Numbered from the stretch's first letter, positions 47,785 through 57,310 are shown. The stretch is 64,000 nt of DNA from Gammaproteobacteria bacterium (GCA_030428105.1 JAUIBE010000008.1:1-64000), one strand, 5' to 3'. Numbers and translations are program-made. The notes: generated by a model not told the origin, from the letters alone.

Positions 47785-49539
47785 TCACCCTGCGGCCGGC
47801 ACGCAAACGCGTACGCGGGTACCGTGGTGCGCCGAACTTTCGATCTCGAGCGTGGTTTCGAGCAGACGGGCACGCTCGCGCATGCTCATCAAGCCCAGGC
47901 TGGAATTGCTTCCCGTGCCAGCCGCCTCCAGCCCGCGGCCATCATCGCGCACACTCAGCGCCAGGCCTTTTTCATCGGAGTGCAGCGCCACTTCTACGCT
48001 GGCAGCCCTGGAGTGGCGCACCGCGTTGCGCAGCGCTTCCTGGCCGATGCGGTAGAGGTTTAGCTGGGTTTCCATCGGCAGGTCGGTTTCAATGTTATCA
48101 ATGCGGTCGACGATGTCGATGTCGGTGAGGCGGCGAATTCGATCGCATTCGGCACGCAACGCGTTGGCGAGCCCCAGGTCATCCAGCAGGGAAGGGTGCA
48201 GGCGGTAGGACAACTCGTGCACATCCTTGCCGATCTGCATCAGTTCTTCTTTCATGCCCGCCATGATCTCGGAGTTCTTCTCACTGCGAGAGCCGGAGGC
48301 AACAACGCTGGCGTCGATAGATAGCCTCGCCAGCCGTTGGGAAAAGTCATCGTGTAGCTCGCGCGCGATCAATTTTCGTTCGTCTTCATGTGCGGTGATT
48401 AGCCGGGTGCTCAGGGTAACGTTTTCTGCTGCACTGCGCCTCGACCTGCGGCGCTGGACCGACCACTGCGCGATCAGCCATGCCTGCGCCGCGATCAGCA
48501 GCGCCACCGCGATGATCCACACTTTGTACAGCGCCCACGGTCCGGGAGGCTCGAACAACACCTCGCTGCCCACGGGAAGCTGACGGGGTGAAATATTCCA
48601 GGCCTCGAGTTCGCGCCAGTCAAATGTTGGCACGCTGAGGTCAACGTATCGAATGCCGGTCTCCACGGCTTCGCCATTGATCAGGTCGAACGCCAGGTCG
48701 GCCAGCTCAAGCCCCACGGCTTCGAGCTGGATCATGCGGCCGCCAACGATTCCCCGGCCCATCTGGTGGTCGAACGGCCCAAACACGGGCACCTGGGTGG
48801 CTGCGCGGATTTGCGCCAGGCTCTCCTCGTCGCTGAGCAGTTCGCCATTGGCATCGGCGTGGGGCGCGCTGTGATAAACCACGGAGCCTTTTTGCAGTTG
48901 TCCGACCCGTTCGATCATCTGCTCCATGGTCAGGTCCACCGAGAACTCCGTCTCCACGCCGTTGATAGAGTTGCGGGTTTGGGTTGCCGCAATGTTCGCC
49001 AGCTTTCGCTCATGCGGCGTGGCGCCGAAAATCATGAACACATGTTTGGTAGCGGGCAGGAGGTCCTTGATGTCCGCCACGGTCTGGCCAAAGGAATAGC
49101 GACTGAATACGGCCCACTGCGAGGCGATATAGTCCGGGTTAATTCCGCCCAACTCCGTCGCACAAGCCAATAACGGGACATCGCCAAAGGTTTCCGCCAT
49201 GTTGTTCTGCCAGAAACTGACTGCGGGTGGGCCAAGCGCAAGTACGAGGTCGGCGGGGTCGGAAGCGAATTCCTGGGCCACGCGGGTGCTGTTAGGGCCA
49301 CCTGCAGCGCGGCCCTGTTCGTCGTCGCCGTAGAGATCGATGTAGCGCATCACCACGGGGCGGTGCTCGCGTTGCAGCAGTTCGCCGGAAAACACGTTGG
49401 CGATGGTCTTGAAAGGCCCGGCGCGCTGGTCAAATTCGGTGATAACAAGCACCTTCAGCGTGCCGTCATGGTCGGCCACGGCCGATTCCCCCCCCAAAGC
49501 CAGGATTGTCGCCAACAGGATGCTGGTGGTGCGCAACAT
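47785..49539 (-). CDS. Histidine kinase with periplasmic ABC-type substrate-binding sensor domain
   Basis: The 584-residue kinase has a signal-like N terminus and a periplasmic type I binding-protein domain of the ABC_sub_bind type (about 28-315; VLALGPPAVSFWQNNMAETF, VFMIFGATPHERKLANIAA). One transmembrane helix lies near 336-358, then a HisKA_3 domain with phosphorylated H396 (ARELHDDFSQRLARLS) and an HATPase (NLYRIGQEALRNAVRHS, VRDDGRGLEAAGTGSNSSLG). It would bind a small molecule outside the inner membrane and phosphorylate the adjacent regulator. No strong ribosome site is visible before ATG 49539. Confidence 0.94.
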   Translation of the reverse strand: MLRTTSILLATILALGGESAVADHDGTLKVLVITEFDQRAGPFKTIANVFSGELLQREHRPVVMRYIDLYGDDEQGRAAGGPNSTRVAQEFASDPADLVLALGPPAVSFWQNNMAETFGDVPLLACATELGGINPDYIASQWAVFSRYSFGQTVADIKDLLPATKHVFMIFGATPHERKLANIAATQTRNSINGVETEFSVDLTMEQMIERVGQLQKGSVVYHSAPHADANGELLSDEESLAQIRAATQVPVFGPFDHQMGRGIVGGRMIQLEAVGLELADLAFDLINGEAVETGIRYVDLSVPTFDWRELEAWNISPRQLPVGSEVLFEPPGPWALYKVWIIAVALLIAAQAWLIAQWSVQRRRSRRSAAENVTLSTRLITAHEDERKLIARELHDDFSQRLARLSIDASVVASGSRSEKNSEIMAGMKEELMQIGKDVHELSYRLHPSLLDDLGLANALRAECDRIRRLTDIDIVDRIDNIETDLPMETQLNLYRIGQEALRNAVRHSRAASVEVALHSDEKGLALSVRDDGRGLEAAGTGSNSSLGLMSMRERARLLETTLEIESSAHHGTRVRVCVPAAG

Positions 49540-49682
49540 TCGGTGGAGTATAGAGAACAGGGTCTGCTGTTGAAATATGGCCGAAGGAGCGTTCGGGCCT
49601 GGTTTGTGTCAATCAAGCGAAACTTACCCTTTGGTAATATGCTGCCCGAGCGGGTATTCGCGAGCCATCGTCGAGGAAAATC

Positions 49683-51449
49683 GTGCCAGGTCGCATTGCA
49701 AGCTTCGTTATCGCCGGGGTGGCTGTCAGCCTGTGGGGTTGCGGCCCTGAAGACGCTGCCAGGCAGGAAACGCCTGCAGCAACAGCAGTGGTTGCGCAGG
49801 TACCAGCGGACACGGTGTACCTCGGTGGAGACATCCTGACCATGGCGGGTGATTCTCCACAGTACGTCGAGGCGCTGGCGGTGAAGGACGGATTGATACT
49901 TTTCGCCGGCGATGAGAACGGAGTCCAGCCGCTACTGGGCCCGGAGACACGCCAGGTCGACCTTGATGGTCAAACCCTGCTGCCGGGATTTATCGATGCC
50001 CATGGGCACGTTTGGAACACGGGGGTCCAGGCCCTGACCGCAAACCTGCTGCCGCCGCCTGATGGTGAAGGGCGCGATATCGCCGCGTTGATCGAGATCA
50101 CCAGCGAATGGGCAGAGCTTCATCAAAACGCCATCGAGACCGCCGGCTGGATCATCGGCTTCGGTTACGACGACGCCCAGCTGGCGGAAGGCCGCCACCC
50201 CACAGCAGATGACCTGGACCAGGTGTCAGAGACAGTCCCGGTGCTGTTCCTGCACCAATCTACCCATCTTGGCGTAATGAATCACAAGGGACTGGAATTG
50301 GCCGGTTATACCGCGGAAAGCGCTGATCCGCCGGGTGGTGTGATTCAGCGTGGCGCCGATGGCAAAACACCCAACGGCGTGCTCGAAGAGATGGCCTTGT
50401 TCACTCCGCTGTTTGCAATGCTGGCCGAGTTTGACCAGGAGGCCAACCTGGCAATTGCGCGCGCGGGGCTGGCTGCCTATGCGGCCCAGGGCTTCACCAC
50501 CGCCCAGGAGGGGCGGGCTACCCGCTCGGTTGCCGAGGCATGGCGCAGGCTGGCGGAGCAGGGCGAGTTGATCCTGGACGTTGATGTTTATCCCGATATA
50601 CGAGGCGAAGAAGCCTATTTGCGCGAGGTGGGCACAAGCCGGTCCTACAACGATGGGTTCCGCATTGCGGGCGCGAAGCTCAGCCTGGATGGAGCTATAC
50701 AGAATTACACCGGGTGGTTGACCCAACCCTACCACCAGCCGCCCGCGTCACAGCCAGCTGATTATTCGGGCTACCCCGCTTTTGCCGAGGATTCTGAAGT
50801 TGTCCAGTTGGTCGACCTTGCCTACCAGCAACGGTGGCAATTGATTGTCCACAGCAATGGCGATGCGGCCGGTGACCAGTTGATCGATGCGGTGGACCAG
50901 GCGGTTTCCCAGCACGGTGACAGCGATCGGCGAACCGTGATGATTCACGCCCAGACTGCCCGCGAAGACCAGCTTGATGCGATGAAGGCGCTGGGAATTT
51001 TCCCGTCTTTCTTTGCCATGCATACCTACTACTGGGGCGACCTGCATCGTGAGACCACGCTGGGCGAGGAAAGGGCCTGGCGGATTTCGCCCGCCCAATC
51101 CGCTTTGCGCCGGGGCATGGCGTTTTCACAACACCACGATGCCCCGGTGGCCCTGCCCAGCGCGATGGCCGTGTTGTCGGCCGCCGTCAATCGCACCTCG
51201 CGTTCCGGCGAGGTGATTGGTCCCGAACAACGCATCAGCGCTTACGATGCCTTGCGGGCCATTACCTCGTGGGCGGCCTACCAGGGTTTCCAGGAATCGA
51301 GCAAAGGCACCCTGGAGGAAGGCAAGCTGGCTGACCTGGTGATCCTTGACCGCAACCCATTGAACGTCGAGCCGCAGAATCTGCGCACCTTGCGCGTCAT
51401 GGAAACGATCAAGCAGGGCAAGACGATCTACCGGGCAGACAGTCAATAG
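49683..51449 (+). CDS. YtcJ-like amidohydrolase, lipoprotein
   Basis: The 588-residue metal-dependent hydrolase of the amidohydrolase_3 type begins with a lipoprotein signal (VSLWGC-GPE), so it should sit at a membrane facing the periplasm. Metal-site and family blocks: LLPGFIDAHGHVWNTG, LIVHSNGDAAGDQLIDA, VMIHAQTAREDQL, FSQHHDAPVALPSAM and GTLEEGKLADLVILD. Substrates of this family include amide- or urea-type compounds; none can be assigned. The GTG start has GAGGAAA. The next gene, another exported hydrolase, starts 78 bases downstream. Confidence 0.92.
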   Translation: MPGRIASFVIAGVAVSLWGCGPEDAARQETPAATAVVAQVPADTVYLGGDILTMAGDSPQYVEALAVKDGLILFAGDENGVQPLLGPETRQVDLDGQTLLPGFIDAHGHVWNTGVQALTANLLPPPDGEGRDIAALIEITSEWAELHQNAIETAGWIIGFGYDDAQLAEGRHPTADDLDQVSETVPVLFLHQSTHLGVMNHKGLELAGYTAESADPPGGVIQRGADGKTPNGVLEEMALFTPLFAMLAEFDQEANLAIARAGLAAYAAQGFTTAQEGRATRSVAEAWRRLAEQGELILDVDVYPDIRGEEAYLREVGTSRSYNDGFRIAGAKLSLDGAIQNYTGWLTQPYHQPPASQPADYSGYPAFAEDSEVVQLVDLAYQQRWQLIVHSNGDAAGDQLIDAVDQAVSQHGDSDRRTVMIHAQTAREDQLDAMKALGIFPSFFAMHTYYWGDLHRETTLGEERAWRISPAQSALRRGMAFSQHHDAPVALPSAMAVLSAAVNRTSRSGEVIGPEQRISAYDALRAITSWAAYQGFQESSKGTLEEGKLADLVILDRNPLNVEPQNLRTLRVMETIKQGKTIYRADSQ

Positions 51450-51527
51450 TTTCAAAACCTGGTGGCGTTTGACGGCTGCTGCATTGGAGCTGGCAGGTGC
51501 TATCAAGATCAGCAAGGAGGGTTTTTG

Positions 51528-52907
51528 ATGAGACAAGGGATGGATTGCATCGCCAGGCGCGCTGTGGCGCTTATCGGCGTGGCCGGCGTTCTGCTGACGG
51601 GTACTGCTGCACACGCTGAAAGTCGGGTTAGCGCTGGCCTGATTGAACAGGTTGAGCAGGTCGTCCAGCAGGACGCCGCGCACCTGGACGCCGTGTTCAA
51701 GGACATTCACCAGAATCCCGAACTGGGTTTCATGGAAGTCCGCACTGCGGGCATCATCGCCGCGGAGCTCGAGGCGCTGGGCTTCCAGGTGACAACCGGC
51801 ATCGGCGGAACCGGCGTGGTGGGGGTACTGCGTAACGGCGAAGGCCCGACGGTGATGTACCGGGCGGACATGGATGCCAATGCGGTTGAAGAGGCAACAG
51901 GCTTGCCTTACGCGAGCAAGGTACGCGTCAGGCTGGACAGCGGCGCCGAAACCGCGGTTGCCCACATGTGCGGGCACGATGCACACGTTACCTGGATGCT
52001 GGGCATGGCCAGGGCCATGGCGAAGCTGAAAGACCAGTGGAGCGGCACGATGTTGCTGGTCGGCCAGCCAGCGGAAGAGCCCATTACCGGCGCCCAGGCC
52101 ATGTTGGATGACGGCCTGTGGACGGAATATGACCTTCCGGAACCCGACTACTTTATTGGCATGCACACTGCGCCGGGGCCGGTCGGTACAGTCATCAGCG
52201 CCGGTGGCCCGAAGATGGCCGGCACCGACCAGATTGACATTCTGTTCAAAGGGGTGGGTGGCCACGGCTCCATGCCGCAACTCACCAAGGATCCCGTGCT
52301 GATGGCGGCCATGGCAGTGGTTCAGTACCAGGCGATTGTCAGCCGCACCATCGAGCCGCAACAAACCGCGGTGTTGACCGTGGGCTCTATCCAGGCCGGG
52401 GTGGACAACAACGTGATTCCAGCCACTGCGTTGGTGAAGGCCAATCTGCGTTGGTATGACCCCGCTGTTCGTGAGCGCCTGATTGCCGGTATCAAGAGCG
52501 TCAGCGAAGGAATTGCGCGCACCTACGGCATGCCCGAGGATCAAATGCCTGTCATCACGATGAAAGGCGGTTCCACACCGTTGGTCAACGATGATGCGCT
52601 GGCCGCAAGAATGGCTGAACCGTTGAAGATGCTGTTGGGTGACAAAAACGTGTTGGAGTCATTCCCACCAGCAACCGGTTCCGAGGATGTCCACCTGCTG
52701 AAGGGACCGCATGAGGACGTTCCATTCAATTTCCTGATCGTGGGCGTGGCGGACCCCGAGGTGTTCGCCGCTTCGGTCAAGGCTGGAAAAGGCATGCCGT
52801 ATTCGGCCCACAATCCCAATTTCATCGTCGATTTGGCGGCCATACCGGTGGGTGTAGAAGTGGCCACAGTATCCATGCTGGAGTTGCTTGGTAATAGTTC
52901 CAACTAG
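51528..52907 (+). CDS. Exported M20D amidohydrolase/aminoacylase
   Basis: The 459-residue zinc hydrolase belongs to the M20D group (IAA-amino acid hydrolase/N-acyl amino acid amidohydrolase-like). Motifs: HQNPELGFMEVRTAG, YRADMDANAVEE, AHMCGHDAHVTWMLG, GQPAEEPITGAQAML and FKGVGGHGSMPQLTKDP. It begins with a Sec signal peptide (AAHA-ESR), so it acts in the periplasm. AAGGAGGG precedes the ATG at 51528. It probably frees amino acids from N-acyl forms; with the preceding amidohydrolase it forms an exported hydrolase pair. Confidence 0.93.
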   Translation: MRQGMDCIARRAVALIGVAGVLLTGTAAHAESRVSAGLIEQVEQVVQQDAAHLDAVFKDIHQNPELGFMEVRTAGIIAAELEALGFQVTTGIGGTGVVGVLRNGEGPTVMYRADMDANAVEEATGLPYASKVRVRLDSGAETAVAHMCGHDAHVTWMLGMARAMAKLKDQWSGTMLLVGQPAEEPITGAQAMLDDGLWTEYDLPEPDYFIGMHTAPGPVGTVISAGGPKMAGTDQIDILFKGVGGHGSMPQLTKDPVLMAAMAVVQYQAIVSRTIEPQQTAVLTVGSIQAGVDNNVIPATALVKANLRWYDPAVRERLIAGIKSVSEGIARTYGMPEDQMPVITMKGGSTPLVNDDALAARMAEPLKMLLGDKNVLESFPPATGSEDVHLLKGPHEDVPFNFLIVGVADPEVFAASVKAGKGMPYSAHNPNFIVDLAAIPVGVEVATVSMLELLGNSSN

Positions 52908-52983
52908 TTTTAGTTGAGCTTTTCCTGGGCAAGGTGAAATATACTGCCTGCCTGGCTAGGCGAAAACGTGAGGGAGGCTTGTC

Positions 52984-53889
52984 ATGGCACTTCCCGCAAT
53001 CGTCAAGGGGTTGCTTGTCGGCCTGATCGTTGCGGTTCCCGTGGTGTTTATCGCGGGGCTTGCCTATGTTTATTTCGCCAGCGAGCGCTACCTGCGCGAC
53101 GTGGCTGCCGACAGCAGCTACGTATATCCGGGCAGGGAGGACGCGGAGACCATTGAGCGGGGGCGGCACCTGGCGCGTACCCGCGGATGTTTCGGTTGTC
53201 ACGGCCAGCAATTGCAGGGCGCGGTGTTTTCCGACGAATGGGCCTGGGTGGGTACCGCGGTGGCGCCGAACCTGGCGAAGTATGCGCGCGAACACGATCC
53301 GGCCACCCTGGAGGCGGCGATACGCCAGGGCATTGGTCACGATGGCAAGGCACTGTGGTCGATGCCATCGTACAACTTCGTGCTGATGAACGACAACGAC
53401 GTATCGGCACTGATTGCCTTCCTGCGCTCAGCTCCGGTTGAAGACAAAGAGCTGCCGCAACCTGACCTGGGCTGGGAAACGCGCATGCTGATCGTCAGTG
53501 GCCAGGCGCAGCACATGCCCGAATGGGGTTCCCGCATGCCGCCACTGTTGCTGGGCGAAGGTGATGATCCGCAACTGGTGCGCGGCGAATACCTGGCCAA
53601 GACCAGCTGCAACGAGTGTCATGGCTTTGATTTGCGCGGCCAGCCCTACCCGGTCAACCCCACTCCCGACCTCGCCATCCTGGCAGGATATAGCGATGAA
53701 GATTTCCGCCACTTGATGCAAACCGGCGAGGCAATTGGCGGCCGCACCGATCTTGGCCTGATGACCATGGTGGCGAAGGACCGCTTTGCTGCTTTTACCG
53801 AGCAGGAACTGGAAGACCTCCTGGCCTACTTGCGAACCCTGCCGCAGCAACCCATTGACCACCAGGCCAGTTGGAGGGAGCTGAACTGA
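52984..53889 (+). CDS. Membrane-anchored diheme cytochrome c
   Basis: The 301-residue protein has an N-terminal membrane helix (about residues 8-30) and two cytochrome c domains with heme sites CFGCH (C69-H73) and CNECH (C209-H213). Methionines in WSMPSY and GLMTMVAKDRF are the likely axial ligands. It carries electrons on the periplasmic face, as in cytochrome subunits of alcohol or aldehyde dehydrogenases, but no such dehydrogenase is nearby. A TATACT box lies 38 bases upstream of the ATG and GGGAGG is the ribosome site. Its TGA stop overlaps a possible CTG start of the next gene. Confidence 0.93.
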   Translation: MALPAIVKGLLVGLIVAVPVVFIAGLAYVYFASERYLRDVAADSSYVYPGREDAETIERGRHLARTRGCFGCHGQQLQGAVFSDEWAWVGTAVAPNLAKYAREHDPATLEAAIRQGIGHDGKALWSMPSYNFVLMNDNDVSALIAFLRSAPVEDKELPQPDLGWETRMLIVSGQAQHMPEWGSRMPPLLLGEGDDPQLVRGEYLAKTSCNECHGFDLRGQPYPVNPTPDLAILAGYSDEDFRHLMQTGEAIGGRTDLGLMTMVAKDRFAAFTEQELEDLLAYLRTLPQQPIDHQASWRELN

Positions 53890-54209
53890 GCCGGCTTAGC
53901 CTCTATGTGAGCAAGAGCGGCCGTTCGGTGCTTCACTACAGCGGTTTTTCTTTTCTGGCAGCTATTTTCCCGGTGGTTTGGGCGCTGCACCGGCGCCTTT
54001 ACGGCATTGCCGCATTGGCATTGGTCTACGCCATTGCGCTCGGCGTATTGATAGGCGGCTGGCCTCCCGCAGTACAGGCGCTGGTTATCGTTGCCCAGGT
54101 GGTGCTTTTCGGCTTCACTGCCAATCGGCTTCACGCCTTCCTGCTTGAACGCCGAGGCTGGGTGCTGACGGCAAGTGAACTGCCGCAGGCTGGTGAGGGC
54201 GAAGGGTGA
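53886..54209 (+). CDS. DUF2628-like small membrane protein, possible CTG start
   Basis: The 107-residue protein has two or three hydrophobic helices and the ending ANRLHAFLLERRGWVL, typical of DUF2628 proteins of unknown function. There is no ATG at the front. CTG 53886 lies six bases after GGAGGGA and overlaps the preceding TGA (CTGA), giving a start MSRLSLYV that looks natural for the family. TTG 53871 and GTG 53907 are alternatives. Its own stop overlaps the next start (GTGA), so it is fixed in the operon. Confidence 0.75.
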   Translation: MSRLSLYVSKSGRSVLHYSGFSFLAAIFPVVWALHRRLYGIAALALVYAIALGVLIGGWPPAVQALVIVAQVVLFGFTANRLHAFLLERRGWVLTASELPQAGEGEG

Positions 54210-55882
54210 GTCTGCTCGCTTGTCTTGAACAACCCGCGCCAGCTTCATCTGAGCTGATGTTCTCCGCCGGCCTGTTCAACGTGGTCGCAGCTTTTGTTCT
54301 GGTCTCAGTGTTCGTCGCGGCTTGCGTGGCGCCGTTGGTCCGCGCGGCGTACCGCGCCCGGGTGAAACGCCTGATGGGGCTTAACCAGGTGCAGCCCAGG
54401 CCTGATCGCTGGTGGCAGACTGGCGCGGCCAGGAACCAACCGAATCGTATCGAACCAGTCTTGCTTTCAGCAGAAGATTCGCTTGCGACGGCCAAAAGGA
54501 GCGAGCGCCGCATTGCGCGTGCCACCGCCGCGGCATGGTTGGCTTTTGTGTTGTTCGCGCCGTGGGTGCTTGCCTGGTCAGATCCGTCTGCAGGCTGGGT
54601 TTCCAGGTTGGAGTTTGCCGTTGTAGCGGGGCTGCTGGCCCTGGGGCCGGCGCTGGTCAATCTGCCGCTGCGCTGGCGGCGCGTTACAGGCATCGCGGCC
54701 ATCGTCGCTTTGATCGCGCTGTTTCTGGCAGTCAGTTCGCTGCAACCGGAAACCGTCGATTTGGTCCCGGATGCTGAAGAGGAAGACTGGCCCGCCTGGG
54801 TCTACTACTTGTTGGTGGGGTTCGCGGCATGGGTTTACTTGTCGATGTTCCGCCAGCGTATTCGGGGCCAGGTCATTCCGCTGGCGTTCGTGTCCGCGGT
54901 ATTTGCACTGGTGTTTGCCCTGCCGCTCGGCCTGTTGGAGCCGTATCTTGGTTCCTGCCTGACCCCGGTCGCTGAAGCTTCGGGCGCGGCGGCGGGCCAG
55001 GCCACCTTTTCGGGCCTTGCAGGCGCGACGCTGTCGATGATCGGGCTGTGGGCGGCCTTTCGCGTGCTGGGCGTGGTGGCCGGGGCTATTGAACGCGGCT
55101 GGATAGGCGAACTGTCCATGGTCAGCCTGGTGGGCCTGGGCGTGGTAGCGAGTACGCTGGTGCTTGGTATTACGCCCGAGGACCCGGCGTTGGCAACGAC
55201 GCGGCCGGGGTGGTTGTCACTGTCCTGGTTTGGCCTCACTGCCGCGGTCTACGTGGTGTTTCTGGGCCGTACCAACGCCACAGCGGCCGGCCTGCCTTTG
55301 TTGATGCTGCGTGTGTTTTCCGCCGACAAGCGCAAGCATGATTTGCTGCACCAGATCCAGGAGCGTTGGCGTTACTTCGGCGCGGTCGACCAGGCGGGTG
55401 GCCCCGACCTGATCGATTTCAACGTGGGGCCCTATGCTTGCGCAAAGTTCATGGGTGGCAGCCTGCACGATTTGTACCTGCCCGAGGCAGTCAGCGGGGA
55501 CAAGCTGATGGGTCGATTCAACCACTCGCCGGACCGGGAAGGGCGCTACCGCATCAACGAGATGTTCAATTTCAACACCTCCTGGCGCGGCAATGTAGAG
55601 CAGCTGATTTTGAACAGCCAGACCATACTCCTGGATGTGCGCGGCCTGACCGCGGAGCGCGAGGGCACCAGCTTCGAAGTCGGTTTGCTGGCACGTCATG
55701 CCTTGCTGGGCCGGGTAGTGGCCGTGGGCGATGGAGAAACCGACTGGGCTCACATTGGCGGCCGGCTGGCAGAACACGGTCGCCGCCTGGAAGAATTATC
55801 GAGATGCGAAGTGGTTGATCGCTCCAGCCTTGATCAACTCATTGATAAACTGCTGCAAATCCCAAGCAGGAAAGGAAGCTGA
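54206..55882 (+). CDS. Multi-pass membrane protein with C-terminal Rossmann-like cytosolic domain
   Basis: The 558-residue protein begins with a GTG overlapping the previous stop. The first about 360 residues hold eight to ten hydrophobic helices. The last about 190 form a soluble domain: LRVFSADKRKHDLLHQIQER, then WRYFGAV..GGPDLIDFNVG, later QTILLDVRGLTAEREGTSFE and GLLARHALLGRVVAVGDGET. From memory this arrangement occurs at the end of other uncharacterised bacterial membrane proteins ('..VLMDLRGF....GC.FEl') and looks like a nucleotide-binding or TIR/SLOG-like Rossmann fold. No function is established. It is tightly coupled to its neighbours in a five-gene run. Confidence 0.8.
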   Translation: MSLLACLEQPAPASSELMFSAGLFNVVAAFVLVSVFVAACVAPLVRAAYRARVKRLMGLNQVQPRPDRWWQTGAARNQPNRIEPVLLSAEDSLATAKRSERRIARATAAAWLAFVLFAPWVLAWSDPSAGWVSRLEFAVVAGLLALGPALVNLPLRWRRVTGIAAIVALIALFLAVSSLQPETVDLVPDAEEEDWPAWVYYLLVGFAAWVYLSMFRQRIRGQVIPLAFVSAVFALVFALPLGLLEPYLGSCLTPVAEASGAAAGQATFSGLAGATLSMIGLWAAFRVLGVVAGAIERGWIGELSMVSLVGLGVVASTLVLGITPEDPALATTRPGWLSLSWFGLTAAVYVVFLGRTNATAAGLPLLMLRVFSADKRKHDLLHQIQERWRYFGAVDQAGGPDLIDFNVGPYACAKFMGGSLHDLYLPEAVSGDKLMGRFNHSPDREGRYRINEMFNFNTSWRGNVEQLILNSQTILLDVRGLTAEREGTSFEVGLLARHALLGRVVAVGDGETDWAHIGGRLAEHGRRLEELSRCEVVDRSSLDQLIDKLLQIPSRKGS

Positions 55883-55885
55883 GAT

Positions 55886-56302
55886 ATGGCTAAACGGTAC
55901 GAAGGTGGGTGTCATTGCGGCGCAGTGCGTTATTCCTGCGAACAGGAACCCGAATACACATTTTATTGCCACTGCACCGATTGCCAGAAAACCACCGGCA
56001 GCCCGGTGTCGATGGAGTTGATGGTGCCAGATGCCACCTTCAAATCCACCGGCGAGGTCACTTCCTATGTCGTGACCGGCGATTCTGGCAATGCGGTGAC
56101 TCGTTGTCATTGCTCCAACTGCGGTTCGGGCGTTTTCCTGACCTGCGCTTCCGACCCCGGCTACATCTTCATCAAGGTGGGCAGCCTGGACGACGCAAGC
56201 TGGGTAGAGCCGCAAATGCATATTTTCACCGCCAGCAAGCAGAAATGGCTGGGTATAAACGATGGCCTGCCCCAGTTTGCCGGCATGCCGCCCGTTGAGT
56301 GA
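55886..56302 (+). CDS. GFA/CENP-V family zinc protein
   Basis: The 138-residue protein has the GFA zinc motifs GCHCGAVRY, CHCTDCQKTTGS and CHCSNCGSGVF. The founding member was linked to glutathione-formaldehyde adducts, but most relatives have no known role. It starts three bases after the membrane protein stop with AAGGAAGC upstream, so it is part of the same operon. Confidence 0.93.
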   Translation: MAKRYEGGCHCGAVRYSCEQEPEYTFYCHCTDCQKTTGSPVSMELMVPDATFKSTGEVTSYVVTGDSGNAVTRCHCSNCGSGVFLTCASDPGYIFIKVGSLDDASWVEPQMHIFTASKQKWLGINDGLPQFAGMPPVE

Positions 56303-56359
56303 CGGCGCGGAAAGCAGGTGAGCGACTTTTGCAGAACAGAACGACACCGGGGGAATACC

Positions 56360-57310
56360 ATGATTTTTAAGTTGGCAAGCGCAGCCCTGGCCTTACTGTT
56401 GGCCATGCCTGCCCAGGCACAGGAGCAGCGCGAATGGCCGATGCGCAACAACCCGGGCTTTGAACCGGTTGTTGAAAACCCGGCTTACCAGGAAGGACAG
56501 GGGCCGGTCATCCTGCTGGATGGCGCGCACCACAATTTCTTCGTCCAGTGGGACTTCATTGACCCGTTCGCAGCGCTCGCTGAGGCGGATGGCTACCAAA
56601 CGGTCAAGGGCGAGGAGCCATTTACGCCCGAGTACCTGGCTGATTTTGACATTGTCATGATCATTACCGCGCTGCCCTTCGATTTCACCACCAAAACCGA
56701 GGTGACAACCGAGTCCACGTTTACTTCGGACGAGATCGAAGCGTTGCATGACTGGGTTTCGGCTGGCGGCTCGCTGCTGGTATTCAGCGAGCACGTTCCG
56801 TTCGACCAGGCCATCAACCCACTGTTGGAGCCATTTGGCATCACTTCCAGCGTTGGCACCGTTGGCGACCCGGAAAACTTTGACGAAACCCTTGGCAAAG
56901 ACGGATTCGTGGTCTTTACGCGCGAGAATGGACTGCTCAATACGGAGCATCCCATCACCCAGGGGCGTGACGCGTCGGAAGCGGTTAGTGGCGTCATCAC
57001 CTTTGGTGGCAGTTCGTTATCTGGCGCGGATTACACCAACCTCATGCAACTCTCTCCTACCGCGGAAAACCGGCGCCACCCCACCGGGGTCGGGCCCGAA
57101 GGCATGGGCAACTCGCAGGGACTGGCAGGTGAGGTGGGTAAAGGCAAGGTCGTCGCTTTCGGCGATTCCAACGGCTTTACCGCCATGGTGTTCACCGCGG
57201 ACGACGGTTCCGAGATGGCGCTCGGCATGAATGCGCCGCCGAACTATGACTGGCCGCAGATGGTGCTGAACGTGCTTCGCTGGCTCTCAGGTGCATTGAA
57301 TGCAGAGTAA
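56360..57310 (+). CDS. Exported DUF4350/GATase1-like protein
   Basis: The 316-residue protein has a Sec signal (ALLLAMPAQA-QEQ). The body resembles the DUF4350/ThuA-type GATase1-like fold: GPVILLDGAHHNFFVQWDFI, ADFDIVMIITALP, ALHDWVSAGGSLLVFSEHVP and a late GKGKVVAFGDSNGFTAMVF. The catalytic Cys of true GATases is not seen. It may bind or process a carbohydrate or peptide-like ligand in the periplasm; the role is unknown. ATG 56360 has GGGGGAA upstream. It ends the run that begins with the cytochrome. Confidence 0.78.
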   Translation: MIFKLASAALALLLAMPAQAQEQREWPMRNNPGFEPVVENPAYQEGQGPVILLDGAHHNFFVQWDFIDPFAALAEADGYQTVKGEEPFTPEYLADFDIVMIITALPFDFTTKTEVTTESTFTSDEIEALHDWVSAGGSLLVFSEHVPFDQAINPLLEPFGITSSVGTVGDPENFDETLGKDGFVVFTRENGLLNTEHPITQGRDASEAVSGVITFGGSSLSGADYTNLMQLSPTAENRRHPTGVGPEGMGNSQGLAGEVGKGKVVAFGDSNGFTAMVFTADDGSEMALGMNAPPNYDWPQMVLNVLRWLSGALNAE

